Assembly: GCA_003150235.1 (NCBI GenBank)
Contig: QAMW01000044.1
Location: 62,001-126,000, forward strand
From: Bacteroidales bacterium
GTDB lineage: Bacteria > Bacteroidota > Bacteroidia > Bacteroidales > Muribaculaceae
Length of the DNA stretch: 64,000 nucleotides
Reading direction: 5' to 3'
The notes beneath the pieces were generated by a model. It was not told where the DNA came from. It did not search any database and saw nothing but the letters and a program-made list of their open reading frames with translations. Of the stretch, positions 10,198 to 18,135 are shown one piece after another (positions within the stretch are counted from its first letter, which is position 1; every line of letters begins with the position of its first letter). Made by a program: the position numbers and the translations under genes.

Positions 10198-11913
10198 ATG
10201 GAATGTACTGATAAGATATCGTGTAATATACTTGTTGCCATGCTGGTGAATCATGGAGTGAAGGAGGCTGTCATCTCCCCCGGTTCCCGGAATGCGCCCA
10301 TGGTTGTAGCGTTGTCGCGTTGCCCGTCAATTAAAACCACAGTAGTGGTTGATGAACGCAGCGCTGCGTTTATCGCATTGGGAAAGTCGGCGATATCCGC
10401 TTCGCCTGTCGCGTTGCTATGTACTTCGGGCACTGCCGTGCTTAATTATGCACCTGCAGTTGCCGAGGCATATTACAGGCAGATTCCTCTTATCGTGATT
10501 TCGGCTGACCGCCCGATGGAGTGGATTGACCAGGATGACAGTCAGACCCTCCGTCAGTATGAGGCACTCGCCCATTATGTCAAGCGCAGTTACAATATTC
10601 CGGCTGATTGCCGTGAGGACAATATGCAATGGTATGTAAACCGTGTGGCAAATGACGCATTGATATGCGCTGTCTCAGGACGAAAGGCTCCGGTACATAT
10701 CAATCTTCAGCTTGACGAACCGCTAAACGGAATGACTTCGAAAATGCCGGAGCGGTGGCTCTCACGCACGATAACGCAAGTTTCTCCGGCATCAGTGTTG
10801 CCTGAGAGTGAGAAAATGTCGCTTGCCGGTCGGATTGTCAAGGCATCAGGCGTTTTGGTTATTGCCGGATTTCATGATCCCGACCCACGCCTCTCCGAGG
10901 CATTGCAACGATTGACGCGATGCGGTAATGTTGCGGTCATGACTGAGCGGATAGCTAATCTTATCGCTCCAAATGATATGTTTGTCGACATGATAGACTC
11001 GACATTGAGCAGCATGACCGATGAAGAGAAAGCATCTATGCGGCCTGAAATAGTGATAACTCTTGGTGGTGCAATCGTGTCACGCTTCATTAAGCAATAT
11101 CTGCGTAATGCCGGTGTGAAGGAGCATTGGCACGTAGGAATGACCGAGGCGACGATTGACTGCTTGCGTTCTCTCACGATGAATGTCAATATGCCTGCGA
11201 CCGAATTTTTCGAGGAAATTGCCGGCGCTCTCGATGTCGTAAAGGTCAGAGAGAGCGATTATGCTGCCGCTTGGCGGCGATATGCCAAAAGGGGAGCGAT
11301 GCTTCATGACAGGTATGTTGATATGCAGCCGTGGTGTGATCTCACGGCGATGAAACGCGTGTTCACCTCAATCCCTGCCGGATGGAATGTGCAGCTTTCC
11401 AATGGCACTACGGTAAGATATGCCCAGTTATTCTGTCCTCTGCACGACAATCGTTTCGACTGCAACCGTGGTGTCAGCGGTATTGACGGGTCTGTGTCTA
11501 CTGCGGTTGGTGCTTCCACGGTGTATCAGGGTGTCACGCTTCTTGTATCGGGTGACATGAGTGTGCAGTACGACATTGGTGCTCTTGCCGCACCTTGCAT
11601 TACTCCACGATTTAAGATGATCGTGTTGTGTAATGGTGGCGGAGGCATTTTCCGTTTTGTTAAAAGCACATCGAGACTCCCGGAACTTGATGAGTATTTC
11701 GTCGTTAACAGGGATTTCCCGTTGGCAAAACTTGCTGATGCGTATGGTTTCCGCTATTTTGAGGCTGCCTCGACAGAGCAGTTTGATTCATGTTTCGGTG
11801 ATTTCATTTCCGAGCAGTCAAAGCCTTGCATATTAGCATTGATAACCCCCGGCGAGCTGAGCGGCACCATTCTCACCCGATATTTTAAAATAAAAGAATC
11901 TGAATGTCAGTAG
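10198..11913 (+). CDS. menD: 2-succinyl-5-enolpyruvyl-6-hydroxy-3-cyclohexene-1-carboxylate synthase
   Basis: A 571-residue ThDP-dependent enzyme of menaquinone synthesis that joins isochorismate and 2-oxoglutarate to give SEPHCHC. The N-terminus carries VISPGSRNAP and VVVDERSAAF, and then CTSGTAVLNYAPAVAEAYY with the ISADRP loop, all characteristic of MenD. The C-terminal pyrophosphate-binding region includes VSGDMSVQYDIGAL and NGGGGIFRF. The gene is not next to other men genes here. Its N-terminus aligns with the family from the first ATG, so the very short leader implied by the promoter is probably genuine. Identification is secure. Confidence 0.96.
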   Translation: MECTDKISCNILVAMLVNHGVKEAVISPGSRNAPMVVALSRCPSIKTTVVVDERSAAFIALGKSAISASPVALLCTSGTAVLNYAPAVAEAYYRQIPLIVISADRPMEWIDQDDSQTLRQYEALAHYVKRSYNIPADCREDNMQWYVNRVANDALICAVSGRKAPVHINLQLDEPLNGMTSKMPERWLSRTITQVSPASVLPESEKMSLAGRIVKASGVLVIAGFHDPDPRLSEALQRLTRCGNVAVMTERIANLIAPNDMFVDMIDSTLSSMTDEEKASMRPEIVITLGGAIVSRFIKQYLRNAGVKEHWHVGMTEATIDCLRSLTMNVNMPATEFFEEIAGALDVVKVRESDYAAAWRRYAKRGAMLHDRYVDMQPWCDLTAMKRVFTSIPAGWNVQLSNGTTVRYAQLFCPLHDNRFDCNRGVSGIDGSVSTAVGASTVYQGVTLLVSGDMSVQYDIGALAAPCITPRFKMIVLCNGGGGIFRFVKSTSRLPELDEYFVVNRDFPLAKLADAYGFRYFEAASTEQFDSCFGDFISEQSKPCILALITPGELSGTILTRYFKIKESECQ

Positions 11914-11955
11914 TATTTTTATATTTCGGATGATAATTAATTGGCTAATTTGTTG

Positions 11956-11963
11956 TATATTTG
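11956..11963 (+). promoter_or_regulatory. Promoter -7 box for the small ORF/GNAT pair
   Basis: TATATTTG followed by CA is an exact -7 match, 32 bp upstream of the ATG at 11996. No -33 match was found at the expected distance. Confidence 0.6.
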
Positions 11964-11995
11964 CATAAGGAAATAATTAAAATAAATATAATATT

Positions 11996-12175
11996 ATGGC
12001 AATGACAATAAAAACATCACCTGAACTTTGGGGAGAAGATGCTCGAATCTTCACTGAAGAGGCTGAACGCAATGGGAAATTGCCAACACCTAAGCTTACC
12101 GACACGCAGCGAAAAGTACTGTCCGTGATGCTGGATAGCGCAAAGAATATTGTATTTCCGCCATCTGAAAGTTGA
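11996..12175 (+). CDS. Small 59-residue protein, candidate antitoxin of the GNAT partner
   Basis: ATG at 11996 opens a 59-codon frame starting MAMTIKTSPELWGEDARIF and ending in TGA at 12173-12175. It has its own promoter box and is followed two bases later by the ATG of a GNAT acetyltransferase. The early ITIKTSPELW strand followed by a predicted helix resembles small DNA-binding antitoxins only loosely; I do not recognise a ribbon-helix-helix or other named family. The pairing of a small ORF with a TacT-like acetyltransferase suggests an antitoxin role, which is inference from arrangement. It is too short to appear in routine long-ORF scans. Confidence 0.7.
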   Translation: MAMTIKTSPELWGEDARIFTEEAERNGKLPTPKLTDTQRKVLSVMLDSAKNIVFPPSES

Positions 12176-12177
12176 CA

Positions 12178-12783
12178 ATGCCACAATTTAACTTCGTTGA
12201 GGGTACGTTCATGGTGCCATACACCAGGGAAGTGTGTGAGTATTGTGATTCATTTTTATGCGGTGATGATGATCTCGATGAATTTTTCAGCCATGACGTA
12301 TTTCTTTATGAAGAAGAGTTGCTTGGTAAAACATACTGTTGGATAAATAAAGAAAATCAGCGTGAAATAGTTGCGATAGCGACATTGTCATATGACGGCA
12401 TAAAAGCTTTTACTCTAGACAAACCTTCGCGTAATGCATTTCAAAGGAAGATTCCTCAGCAAAAAAGGCATAGAAGCTATCCTGCAGTGTTGATCGGTCG
12501 TCTTGGCGTCAATAAGAGGTTTCAAAGGCATGGACTTAATGTTGGGACACAACTTATGGATGTTCTTAAATATTGGTTTGTTGATGAGAACAATAAGGCT
12601 GCGTGTCGTTATATGCTTGTGGATGCTTATAATGCAGAACCGATACTTCATTATTATCTTAAAAATGGATTTAAGCCGCTATATAAGACTGAGCAAGGAG
12701 AGAAAGAGGCATTTGGTATATCTGAATTTCTAAGAAGTCGTATTTTGTTCTTTGATCTGAAATTATTTAACGAAAAGCGATGA
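12178..12783 (+). CDS. GNAT family N-acetyltransferase, TacT/AtaT-like
   Basis: A 201-residue protein from the ATG at 12178. An in-frame TTG at 12172 overlaps the preceding stop codon and is a less likely start. The layout matches GNAT toxins: FLCGDDDLDEFF near the N-terminus, a central strand, then LIGRLGVNKRFQRHGLNVG and a late LVDAYNAEPILHYYLKNGF. In the acetyl-CoA loop the usual Q/RxxGxG/A reads QRHGLN, with Asn in place of the second small residue. Toxins of this fold acetylate aminoacyl-tRNA. It may instead be an ordinary acetyltransferase. The two-base gap to the upstream 59-codon ORF indicates coupled translation. Confidence 0.85.
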   Translation: MPQFNFVEGTFMVPYTREVCEYCDSFLCGDDDLDEFFSHDVFLYEEELLGKTYCWINKENQREIVAIATLSYDGIKAFTLDKPSRNAFQRKIPQQKRHRSYPAVLIGRLGVNKRFQRHGLNVGTQLMDVLKYWFVDENNKAACRYMLVDAYNAEPILHYYLKNGFKPLYKTEQGEKEAFGISEFLRSRILFFDLKLFNEKR

Positions 12784-12798
12784 AAAATGGCTTGAAAA

Positions 12799-12830
12799 TT
12801 TGTGTAAATGAGGAAAAATTAGTTACTTTG
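12799..12830 (+). promoter_or_regulatory. Promoter for rpmB-rpmG-DUF4295
   Basis: TTTG at 12799-12802 and TTACTTTG at 12823-12830 are separated by 20 bp. This is the Bacteroidetes -33/-7 arrangement with one mismatch in the -7 box. Transcription would begin near 12835, just before a strong stem in the leader. Confidence 0.75.
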
Positions 12831-12836
12831 CACACT

Positions 12837-12916
12837 GTTTTTAGGCTCATCCTGTAAAGTTGTTGAGAATGATGCACTTAATGACGATATGAGAACTGAG
12901 ATGGCGGCCTGAAAAC
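12837..12916 (+). promoter_or_regulatory. Structured 5' leader of the rpmB operon
   Basis: GTTTTTAGGC (12837-12846) pairs with GCCTGAAAAC (12907-12916) over ten base pairs with one G-U. The helix continues after a small internal loop with CATC (12848-12851) against GATG (12900-12903). It begins almost at the predicted 5' end and leaves about 44 nt to rpmB. Ribosomal protein operons often have autoregulatory leaders, so feedback by L28 or L33 is possible. I do not recognise a named motif. Confidence 0.55.
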
Positions 12917-12960
12917 GGTAGTGTTAATCAATAACGAACTCAAACGATTAAAAAACAGCC

Positions 12961-13224
12961 ATGTCAAAGATTTGTCAAATCACAGGCAAGAAAGCAATGG
13001 TGGGCAACAATGTGTCGCACTCAAAGCGCCGCACCAAGCGTAAATTCAATGTTAACCTCTTTGAAAAGAAGTTTTATTGGGTAGAGCAGGATGCATGGAT
13101 TCGTCTTACCATCTCCGCAGCCGGTCTTCGCACCATCAACAAACTCGGTCTTAACGCAGCTATGCAGCAGGCAGCCGAAAAGGGTTATTTAACTGGTAAA
13201 GATATTAAATTTTTAGATATATAA
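12961..13224 (+). CDS. rpmB: 50S ribosomal protein L28
   Basis: 87 residues beginning MSKICQITGKKAMVGNNVSHS, with the conserved SKRRTKRKFNVNL segment that marks bacterial L28. It is a component of the large ribosomal subunit. It is the first gene of a three-gene operon, six bases ahead of rpmG, and has a structured leader of about 125 nt. Length and sequence are normal. It lacks the paired zinc-ligand cysteines of some L28 forms; only one Cys is seen near the N-terminus. Confidence 0.98.
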   Translation: MSKICQITGKKAMVGNNVSHSKRRTKRKFNVNLFEKKFYWVEQDAWIRLTISAAGLRTINKLGLNAAMQQAAEKGYLTGKDIKFLDI

Positions 13225-13230
13225 CGCACT

Positions 13231-13419
13231 ATGGCAAAGAAAGCTAAAGGTAATAGAGTCCAAGTGATCCTTGAATGCACCGAGCACAAGGCGAGCGGTA
13301 TGCCCGGCACTTCTCGTTATATTACTACAAAAAATAGAAAGAATACTACCGACCGCTTGGAGTTGAAGAAGTACAACCCTATCCTCAAGCGAGTTACCGT
13401 ACATAAAGAAATCAAATAA
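13231..13419 (+). CDS. rpmG: 50S ribosomal protein L33
   Basis: 62 residues, starting MAKKAKGNRVQVILECTEHK, with the YITTKNRKNTTDRLELKKYNP region typical of L33. It is a cysteine-poor version without the CxxC zinc pairs found in some L33 proteins, because only one Cys is visible. It sits six bases after rpmB and fourteen before the DUF4295-type gene. Confidence 0.97.
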   Translation: MAKKAKGNRVQVILECTEHKASGMPGTSRYITTKNRKNTTDRLELKKYNPILKRVTVHKEIK

Positions 13420-13432
13420 TACTCCTTAAGAT

Positions 13433-13582
13433 ATGGCAAAGAAAACCGTAGCATCACTTCAAAAAGGTGAAGGACGTACTTACAGCAAGGTCATCAAGAT
13501 GGAGAAATCTCCCAAGACCGGCGCTTACGTATTTAAAGAAGAAATGGTTCCTAACGATCAGGTTAAGAACGCTCTTAAATAA
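13433..13582 (+). CDS. DUF4295-type small protein
   Basis: 49 codons from ATG 13433 to TAA 13580-13582, starting MAKKTVASLQKGEGRTYSKV and ending NDQVKNALK. Small lysine-rich proteins of this kind directly follow rpmG in many Bacteroidetes, and the position here matches. The function is unknown; a ribosome-associated role is plausible from context and charge. A strong terminator follows 25 bp later. In many relatives ftsY comes next but it is not here. Confidence 0.9.
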   Translation: MAKKTVASLQKGEGRTYSKVIKMEKSPKTGAYVFKEEMVPNDQVKNALK

Positions 13583-13607
13583 GCAAAACTTGAAATTCAT
13601 ATATGAG

Positions 13608-13643
13608 GCAGGTCGTCAAATAATGACGACCTGCTTTTGTTTT
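13608..13643 (+). terminator. Rho-independent terminator of the rpmB operon
   Basis: GCAGGTCGTCA (13608-13618) and TGACGACCTGC (13624-13634) form a perfect 11-bp stem with loop AATAA, followed by TTTTGTTTT. Confidence 0.93.
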
Positions 13644-13651
13644 CCCGATGT

Positions 13652-13972
13652 CTATTGGCATACCTTAAATCGAGTTTTCTTTCCATTAACACGTAGTGTC
13701 ACCTTAGGATTTGAGAAGTGAGTGAGATGCGGGAATGTCAGTTTTACTGTTGCCGCACCGTCGGTAACAGTAACGTCGATTGAGGTTGCTTGAATCACTT
13801 TTCCACTGGTTATAGGCTTGACATCCGATACCCGATACTGTTTTTCTGTAGTTTCGTCGGAAAATACGATTGTCACTTTGTTGTCATAGTTATTAAAACC
13901 TTGACAACGGGGCTTGGCGTTGGCTGTCACACTCAATAGCGTAAGAAATAATATCAATATCAATGTTTTCAT
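13652..13972 (-). CDS. Small secreted protein, unknown function
   Basis: 106 residues from the ATG ending at 13972. An upstream in-frame extension would overlap the barrel gene and lacks a signal, whereas MKTLILILFLTLLSVTANA is a clear signal peptide. The mature part is beta-strand-like (CQGFNNYDNKVTIVFSDE, TSIDVTVTDGAATVKLTF) with a Cys near each end. I do not recognise a family. It lies 34 bp downstream of the frameshifted outer-membrane barrel gene and is probably co-transcribed with it, so it may be a periplasmic or surface accessory. It converges with the rpmB operon. Confidence 0.75.
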   Translation of the reverse strand: MKTLILILFLTLLSVTANAKPRCQGFNNYDNKVTIVFSDETTEKQYRVSDVKPITSGKVIQATSIDVTVTDGAATVKLTFPHLTHFSNPKVTLRVNGKKTRFKVCQ

Positions 13973-14006
13973 AATGTTGGTATGTATAGTTGTAGTAAAC
14001 AAAGTA

Positions 14007-16119
14007 TTATCTTCCACCGGCACTTGAGCGGTCGGCGCTGGCATCAACTTCCACGAGCTTGTGTGCTCCGCGTTTCTGTCTGCCCCATTGGAGATTGTAG
14101 CTTATAGAAATATACGGCATACGCATGTCGAGATGAATATGTTGCTCGTTTCGATTCCACTTACTCAGTAATTTGTTGCCTTGGTTATACTTACCGAAAG
14201 GCATGATAATTCCAGCCGAGAACTGCCATGCTTTCAGGTTATAGCTGAGATCAATGATATTCAAGTCCTCACCCCACGATATTTTCTCGCCCCAAAGGTC
14301 ACGCTGGGCACGTACATATTGACCGGTAAGGGTGAATCCCCAATGCGTCAGTGCGAGTTCAGCGTTGCCGCTCCAGGCATTGTTGTGCAGATTGTATCCT
14401 GTGCCCCGCATTCGCTCCATGCGAAACTGAACGTATCCACTTACCATAAGCCAATCCGGTATTATTTCAACCTGCGGGGCAAAAAATAAAGAGAGATTCT
14501 GTAATCCACGGCTGTTCTCGTATGTCGTTATAAGGCGGTCGTTGTCCCAGTAAAGAAGTGGAGTGATGGCATTGGGCGAAGTAAAGGCTCTGACGCCAAA
14601 AGTTCCGTTGATGCAGGGGAGGTTGAACCCATAGCGGAATGTCAACATATAAGAGTTCGCGGTCTTTATATTCTGATTGCCCACACGCCATTGAAAGCCG
14701 TCAAGCTGCTGCGGTACAATATTGGTTTCGGCAAGAGAGGGCATGGATTGCCATGATGTAAAATTAAGCCTGAAATTATGGTTTTGATTAAGTGAATATG
14801 TAATGGTTGCCTGTGGGCGCGGACTCCATGAGTGGTTGCCTTGACTGGTTTCCTTGAAAAGAAAGTCAGTATATTGTATGCCCATTCCGGCAGTGGTCGT
14901 CCATTTGCCGAAACGGTGAAAATATTCGGCAAAAAAATAGACTTTGTCCTGCCTTTGATGAAAAATCCGTCCATCAAGGTTGTCATAGCGAGAACGGTTT
15001 CGGTTGGCAGTGTAAGACACTCCGGCAGTGAAACGACTGTTCCTCCATTTCTTTAACGTAATCAGCTTCTATTGCATAGGCTTGATTATGGTCTTTGATT
15101 TCAGTGTTTATAGAAGTAACATAGTCCCATGGATTCTGAGCATCCGGCAATTGTTCAATATAGCTGGAAAACGACCGACCGGAATAAAATGAACTGTTGA
15201 AGTCGACTATAAACATCTGTGCGTGTGCGAAATTCTGCTGCCAATATAGCGAAAGTGACGGCGTACTACCATTGTTCCCGTTAATGTCAGTGAGTATCAT
15301 ATCGTCGGAGCCATTGCTGAACGAAAGAAGACCGTTATATATGAATTTGTCATTGAGGTTTGCCTGATAGCCGATTTGCGCCATGAATACGGTAGTGTCA
15401 GGTTTGATATAGTTGTATGAAGCCCATACTTTGGTCATGGAATTGTCGAGAGTACCACCCCGCGAAATTTCATCACGAGTTACGGATTGCCCATCCGGAT
15501 AGGTGAAAGTCTCAGTATAATCGCGGTGGCTTTTAAGTCTGTTGGTGAGTTTGAAGTTACCACCGACCTCCCATTGTGAGCTACCTGCATTAAACTTTGT
15601 ATCTGCCATATAGAACCCCCATGCCTGATTGAGTGCCTGGCGTACTTGTACCATCATCGAACCACCCACTGTAGGATTGGCTACAATGAAGTTCAGCACA
15701 TAATTGGCACCTCCATATCGAAGTCCGGGATTGTCTATCCATTCCACACGTTTGATAGTTTCAGGCAACAATGCTCTGACTTGATCTATAGATGATTCGC
15801 GCCCGTTGATGCGAACCTGTACCGACTGTCCGGCTGCCTGAATGGAGCCGAGCGCGTCGCTGACACTCAAAGTCGGTATCATCAGGTTATTGAGCAACTG
15901 CATACCGTTCTTTGAATTTTCGACCGCGCTTTTGGATGGATGATAAACATCCATATCAGCTTTTCGGATAACTTTCGGAGCCTCTATCACTATTTCTTGG
16001 AGTTCGTGAGTTGCTATAGTATCTGCTGTCTCCTGTGCGAATGTCATGGTCGGGGTCTGGATTGCGACCGCTGCCATCATAATTCTGTTTAAGATTGTCG
16101 TTGTCATATTGCGATACAT
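14007..16119 (-). pseudogene. Outer membrane beta-barrel (TonB-receptor-like) gene broken by a frameshift
   Basis: Two overlapping frames, 16119-14983 and 15020-14007, together encode one protein of about 700 residues. The first part has a signal peptide, an ELQEIVIEAPKV stretch resembling a TonB box or plug start, and a plug-like region ending RVEWIDNPGLRYGGANYVLNFIV. Beta-strands follow. The second part continues the barrel to the C-terminus. Removing one A from the AAA read at 15052-15054 (minus strand) restores ...DYVKKWRNSRFTAGVSY.... The shift could be a real inactivating mutation, phase variation or a sequencing error. The start at 16119 has an A-rich leader and a promoter; a second ATG lies at 16107. 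Confidence 0.8.
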
Positions 16120-16171
16120 TTTTATTGATTTAGTATCGCAAAATTATAGCTAAACCAATCTTAATGCCAAA
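16109..16171 (-). promoter_or_regulatory. Promoter and start-codon inverted repeat of the barrel gene
   Basis: On the minus strand TTTG (16168-16171) and TAATTTTG (16139-16146) are 21 bp apart, a good Bacteroidetes promoter. A perfect 9-bp inverted repeat, TTGCGATAC at 16109-16117 and GTATCGCAA at 16133-16141, overlaps the -7 box on one side and the ATG (16117-16119) on the other. It is a candidate operator. An RNA hairpin is less likely because one arm lies at or before the expected start of transcription. Confidence 0.6.
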
Positions 16172-16266
16172 TGTAAAACTCTTAATTCTGTGTTTGTAAA
16201 TCACTGATTTACAAGGCTGGCAATTCACAAAAGTCTTAATGAGACATTGGAAAAACTAAATCGGTC

Positions 16267-17940
16267 TTAATACGACACCGATTGCCGAAGGAAGACTATG
16301 ATGTCCTCCTTTTCGGGAACTCCGAGCTTCTTTCGAATGGACGATTTACGAACATATATGGTAGCTGTTGTCTGTGATGTGATGACGCTTATCTCTTTGG
16401 TTGAGAAACCGGCAAGCATAAGTACGATGATTTGCTCTTCTTTATCTGTAAGAATATTTCCGTAACGGTTATGAAGGAAAGTGTAGAAACCGGAGTAAAG
16501 ATTATTGATTATTTCGTACACGTTTTTCCAACTGACGAGTGCGCCGTTTGTGTCGCTTTCAATGGAAGATAATTTCCTTAACATATCTTGATTTTGTTCT
16601 GTTGGAGTCTCTGCAACCATCTTGATTATTCCAAGTTGTTGCAACATGGCTCGACGCAAGGATTCATGTTCAGATAGCTGCGTTTTCGAAGCACTCAGCT
16701 CATCTACCATCTTTTGCAGAGCTTCAGCCCTTTCTTCGGCTTCAATAGTCCTTCGTTTTCGTTTCTGGATATTCCATAGAGCTGCCAATCCGATGATAAT
16801 GGCTCCCAGCAGACAAATAATCATAATAGCAGTCTTTCGTTCGTTCTGTGCTTTTAATGTCAACGCCTTGTTTTCCAGCTTAAGAGCGTTCTGCTCGGTC
16901 TCCAACTGTGTGTATTCGAGTCTGTTGAAAAAATCTCGTTGGCTGTTATTAAGAGCCGCCAATTGACTAAGCCGAATCTTGCCATTTTGCTTGTAGGCAA
17001 GAAATTCCCTAAGCGGACCGGCAAAACTTTCATAATAATTATGGTCAACATCCGTTCTCCCTTGAGCACAGCTGTCGGCTATTGTAAGTTCGCGTGAAGA
17101 ACGGTCAAAATCTTTCATATTGAAGTAATTCAAGGCTTTCCAAAAGTATAGATACGGTAGTGCTGAATTATGAGGCGAGTTTTCTAAAACATAATCCGCC
17201 ATGCTGTTACTTTCTTCATATTTTCCAAGTTCTTCTAAAATCCCTATTTTTTCATAGGTATATTTGAACTGGTCTTTTTCCAGATGATTCGCGTATGCGT
17301 AATCAATCAAACCGTCTATTATAATCAAAGCCGAATCACCATGATTGGCAAACTGGTAATTCTCACACAATTGATATAAATATTCAATTTGATTTGCAGA
17401 ATCTTTATCCAATTTCTGCAAATGTCTGATATAGTTTATGTTATTTTTGCAATCAAATTCTGCTCCACCGATTCCTATTCTTGTTTGAAGCAACTCAATC
17501 ATATTACTGTCAGGTATATCAGAAAGAGTGATTACAGAATCAAGCAACGCCAATGATTTCTTCCCGTCACCCGACCAAAAGAGATGCAATGAGTACAAAT
17601 CCACGCTTTTAAGGAATCGGTTATAATCACGACTTTTATAATATTCAAATGAACGACGAACAAGAGAATCCGAAACCATGGGACTTTCCTTCGTCTTATG
17701 TGCAGCAGCTGTTATAAGATAATAATATGCTTTTAGAGAATCTTCTTCCAATTCTGAAATATCAATATCGTTTAACAGGATTAATGCACTATCTGGATTC
17801 GTATGAGCCAGATTCTCAATATCTGATAGCGCATGAGCCTGCTTTTGAGAACGGAAACACGATACAGCTATACTCGCTACGATTGATACGACAATAATGG
17901 AGAAAATTCTTATCGGGACTATCTTAATCATATTCAACAT
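16267..17940 (-). CDS. Membrane-anchored TPR protein with LuxR-type DNA-binding domain
   Basis: 557 residues from the ATG ending at 17940. An in-frame TTG at 17952 is less likely. An N-terminal hydrophobic segment ends in IAVSC, resembling a lipobox (Cys near 28). About 300 residues of helical TPR-like repeats follow. Then come a membrane segment near 369-391 (KTAIMIICLLGAIIIGLAAL), a coiled coil, and a C-terminal HTH (LTDKEEQIIVLMLAGFSTKE through SIRKKLGV). The layout implies a periplasmic sensor coupled across the membrane to a cytoplasmic DNA-binding domain. It lies upstream of the outer-membrane barrel gene on the same strand with its own promoter box. The signal and targets are unknown. 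Confidence 0.82.
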   Translation of the reverse strand: MLNMIKIVPIRIFSIIVVSIVASIAVSCFRSQKQAHALSDIENLAHTNPDSALILLNDIDISELEEDSLKAYYYLITAAAHKTKESPMVSDSLVRRSFEYYKSRDYNRFLKSVDLYSLHLFWSGDGKKSLALLDSVITLSDIPDSNMIELLQTRIGIGGAEFDCKNNINYIRHLQKLDKDSANQIEYLYQLCENYQFANHGDSALIIIDGLIDYAYANHLEKDQFKYTYEKIGILEELGKYEESNSMADYVLENSPHNSALPYLYFWKALNYFNMKDFDRSSRELTIADSCAQGRTDVDHNYYESFAGPLREFLAYKQNGKIRLSQLAALNNSQRDFFNRLEYTQLETEQNALKLENKALTLKAQNERKTAIMIICLLGAIIIGLAALWNIQKRKRRTIEAEERAEALQKMVDELSASKTQLSEHESLRRAMLQQLGIIKMVAETPTEQNQDMLRKLSSIESDTNGALVSWKNVYEIINNLYSGFYTFLHNRYGNILTDKEEQIIVLMLAGFSTKEISVITSQTTATIYVRKSSIRKKLGVPEKEDIIVFLRQSVSY

Positions 17941-17956
17941 TGACCTGTTCAATTCA

Positions 17957-17964
17957 CAAAATTA
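17957..17964 (-). promoter_or_regulatory. Promoter -7 box for the TPR/LuxR gene
   Basis: The minus strand reads TAATTTTG, 16 bp upstream of the chosen ATG at 17940. A transcript from it would begin about where the alternative TTG start lies, which favours the ATG. Confidence 0.55.
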
Positions 17965-18037
17965 ATAAAAACCGATGACAATGTTATTATAACTATCTGA
18001 TTATCTTTTCAATTTTTCTAAAATAGAATATTCACTT

Positions 18038-18068
18038 GGATATACGATAGCGGCTATCGGAAATATCC
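18038..18068. promoter_or_regulatory. Long dyad in the divergent intergenic region
   Basis: CGATAGC-G-GCTATCG at 18045-18059 is a perfect 7+7 inverted repeat. It is flanked by GGATAT (18038-18043) and ATATCC (18063-18068), which extend the symmetry with a one- versus three-base offset. There is no T-tract and no gene ends here, so it looks like an operator between the TPR/LuxR gene and the 54-codon/ThrE operon rather than a terminator. Confidence 0.5.
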
Positions 18069-18103
18069 TTGATTGACGGGGTGGAAAATATGTGGACCGG
18101 TTG

Positions 18104-18111
18104 TTACTTTG
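18104..18111 (+). promoter_or_regulatory. Promoter -7 box for the microprotein/exporter operon
   Basis: TTACTTTG followed by C is one mismatch from TAnnTTTG and identical to the rpmB box. The ATG of the 54-codon gene lies 25 bp downstream. No -33 match is visible. Confidence 0.5.
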
Positions 18112-18135
18112 CTGAAAATTTAAAAAGTAATAATC

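Noticed and set aside
17941..17952. TTG at 17952 as start of the TPR/LuxR gene
   Set aside because: It coincides with the predicted transcription start; the ATG at 17940 also gives a lipobox signal.
18045..18059. Terminator in the intergenic region
   Set aside because: The hairpin has no T-run and no gene ends toward it.
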